DNA from: Phycisphaerales bacterium
Lineage (GTDB): Bacteria; Planctomycetota; Phycisphaerae; Phycisphaerales; SM1A02
Direction: 5' to 3'
Length of the DNA: 41,183 bases
Assembly (NCBI GenBank): GCA_009692015.1
Contig: SIAB01000004.1
Span: forward strand, 1-41,183
Shown here: piece after piece, positions 41,027 to 41,183 of the stretch
How positions within the stretch are numbered: the first letter of the stretch is position 1
Layout: each line of letters starts with the position of its first letter
Position numbers and translations under genes: made by a program
The notes under the pieces: generated by a model
The model's database searches: none
What the model saw: the letters and a program-made list of their open reading frames with translations, nothing else
Told to the model about the DNA's origin: nothing

Positions 41027-41183
41027 GCGCGACTCGCTCCGCGCCCTCAATTCGACGACCCGCACCCATCGCCAAGACGACTCGATCGACGGCGGTGGTT
41101 GCGCTGGCGTGTTCGATTCTTTTCGCTGCGCTCGCGCTGATCGATACAGAGGCGCTCACAAAGTTTTTTACGCATCAGGAACT
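41023..41183 (+). CDS. Start of an unidentified membrane-anchored protein (3' end outside window)
   Basis: An open frame starts at TTG 41023, inside the stop codon of the previous gene (TTGA overlap), and runs to the window edge: 53 codons. It shows a basic N-terminal stretch followed by one hydrophobic segment (VVALACSILFAALALI, about residues 25-40), like a signal-anchor. It is too short to classify; the overlap suggests co-translation with the secretin-N-like protein. Confidence 0.5.
   Translation, partial: MSATRSAPSIRRPAPIAKTTRSTAVVALACSILFAALALIDTEALTKFFTHQE

Noticed and set aside
1-41183. CRISPR arrays, tRNA or rRNA genes, insertion sequences
   Set aside because: No regular direct repeats, no tRNA-like cloverleaf noticed, and no transposase-like protein in any frame.

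Overview
The window looks like a piece of a GC-rich Planctomycetota chromosome, most probably class Phycisphaerae. This rests on family resemblance recalled from memory, not on a search: a planctomycete-type sigma-like protein, a short Rho, an unlinked pair of MCE proteins, secretin-N/Gly-rich and AMMECR1-like secreted proteins, and scattered ribosomal-protein genes. It is dense, ordinary-looking core chromosome. I see no rRNA, tRNA, insertion sequence, phage or CRISPR array.

Layout. 1-1.7 kb: end of a YtcJ-type amidohydrolase, tail-to-tail with a site-2 protease. 1.7-5.0 kb: rpsP-trmD-rplS (no rimM), an unrecognised gene and an HNH endonuclease. 5.0-7.5 kb: CPBP membrane protease divergent from rplM-rpsI, which ends in a clear terminator. 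7.5-10.6 kb: alanine racemase followed by a strongly diverged sigma-70-like protein. 10.6-14.2 kb: DEAD-box (DEVD) helicase, pseudouridine-phosphate glycosidase and rho. 14.3-18.1 kb: two MCE/MlaD proteins facing murA. 18.3-22.0 kb: ferredoxin-NADP reductase, TPR protein, rpsR and an LpxH-like phosphoesterase. 22-24.2 kb: YgfZ, a 53-residue membrane microprotein and HMG-CoA lyase, joined by ATGA overlaps. 24.3-29.1 kb: M42 aminopeptidase and full-length cobalamin-dependent methionine synthase. 29.2-33.9 kb: S41 lipoprotein protease, LolA-like protein and a NatAB-like ABC exporter. 33.9-37.7 kb: HIT hydrolase, MFS transporter and six-domain rpsA. 37.7-41.2 kb: terminator and structured spacer, then three exported or membrane-anchored proteins, the last cut by the window edge.

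The genes serve translation (bS16, TrmD, bL19, uL13, uS9, bS18, bS1), transcription (Rho, sigma-like protein, helicase), cell wall (Alr, MurA), envelope transport and proteolysis, and folate/B12/Fe-S one-carbon chemistry (MetH, YgfZ).

The most interesting signal is genome-wide in style rather than one locus. Ten genes with no close upstream partner carry a TANNNT -10 box ending only 6 to 9 nt before the start codon, so they should give leaderless mRNAs. The ribosomal-protein genes instead have leaders, mostly with Shine-Dalgarno sites. The sigma-like protein, which seems to keep the helix-turn-helix layout but not the core of a planctomycete sigma factor, is the best candidate for an undescribed regulator.
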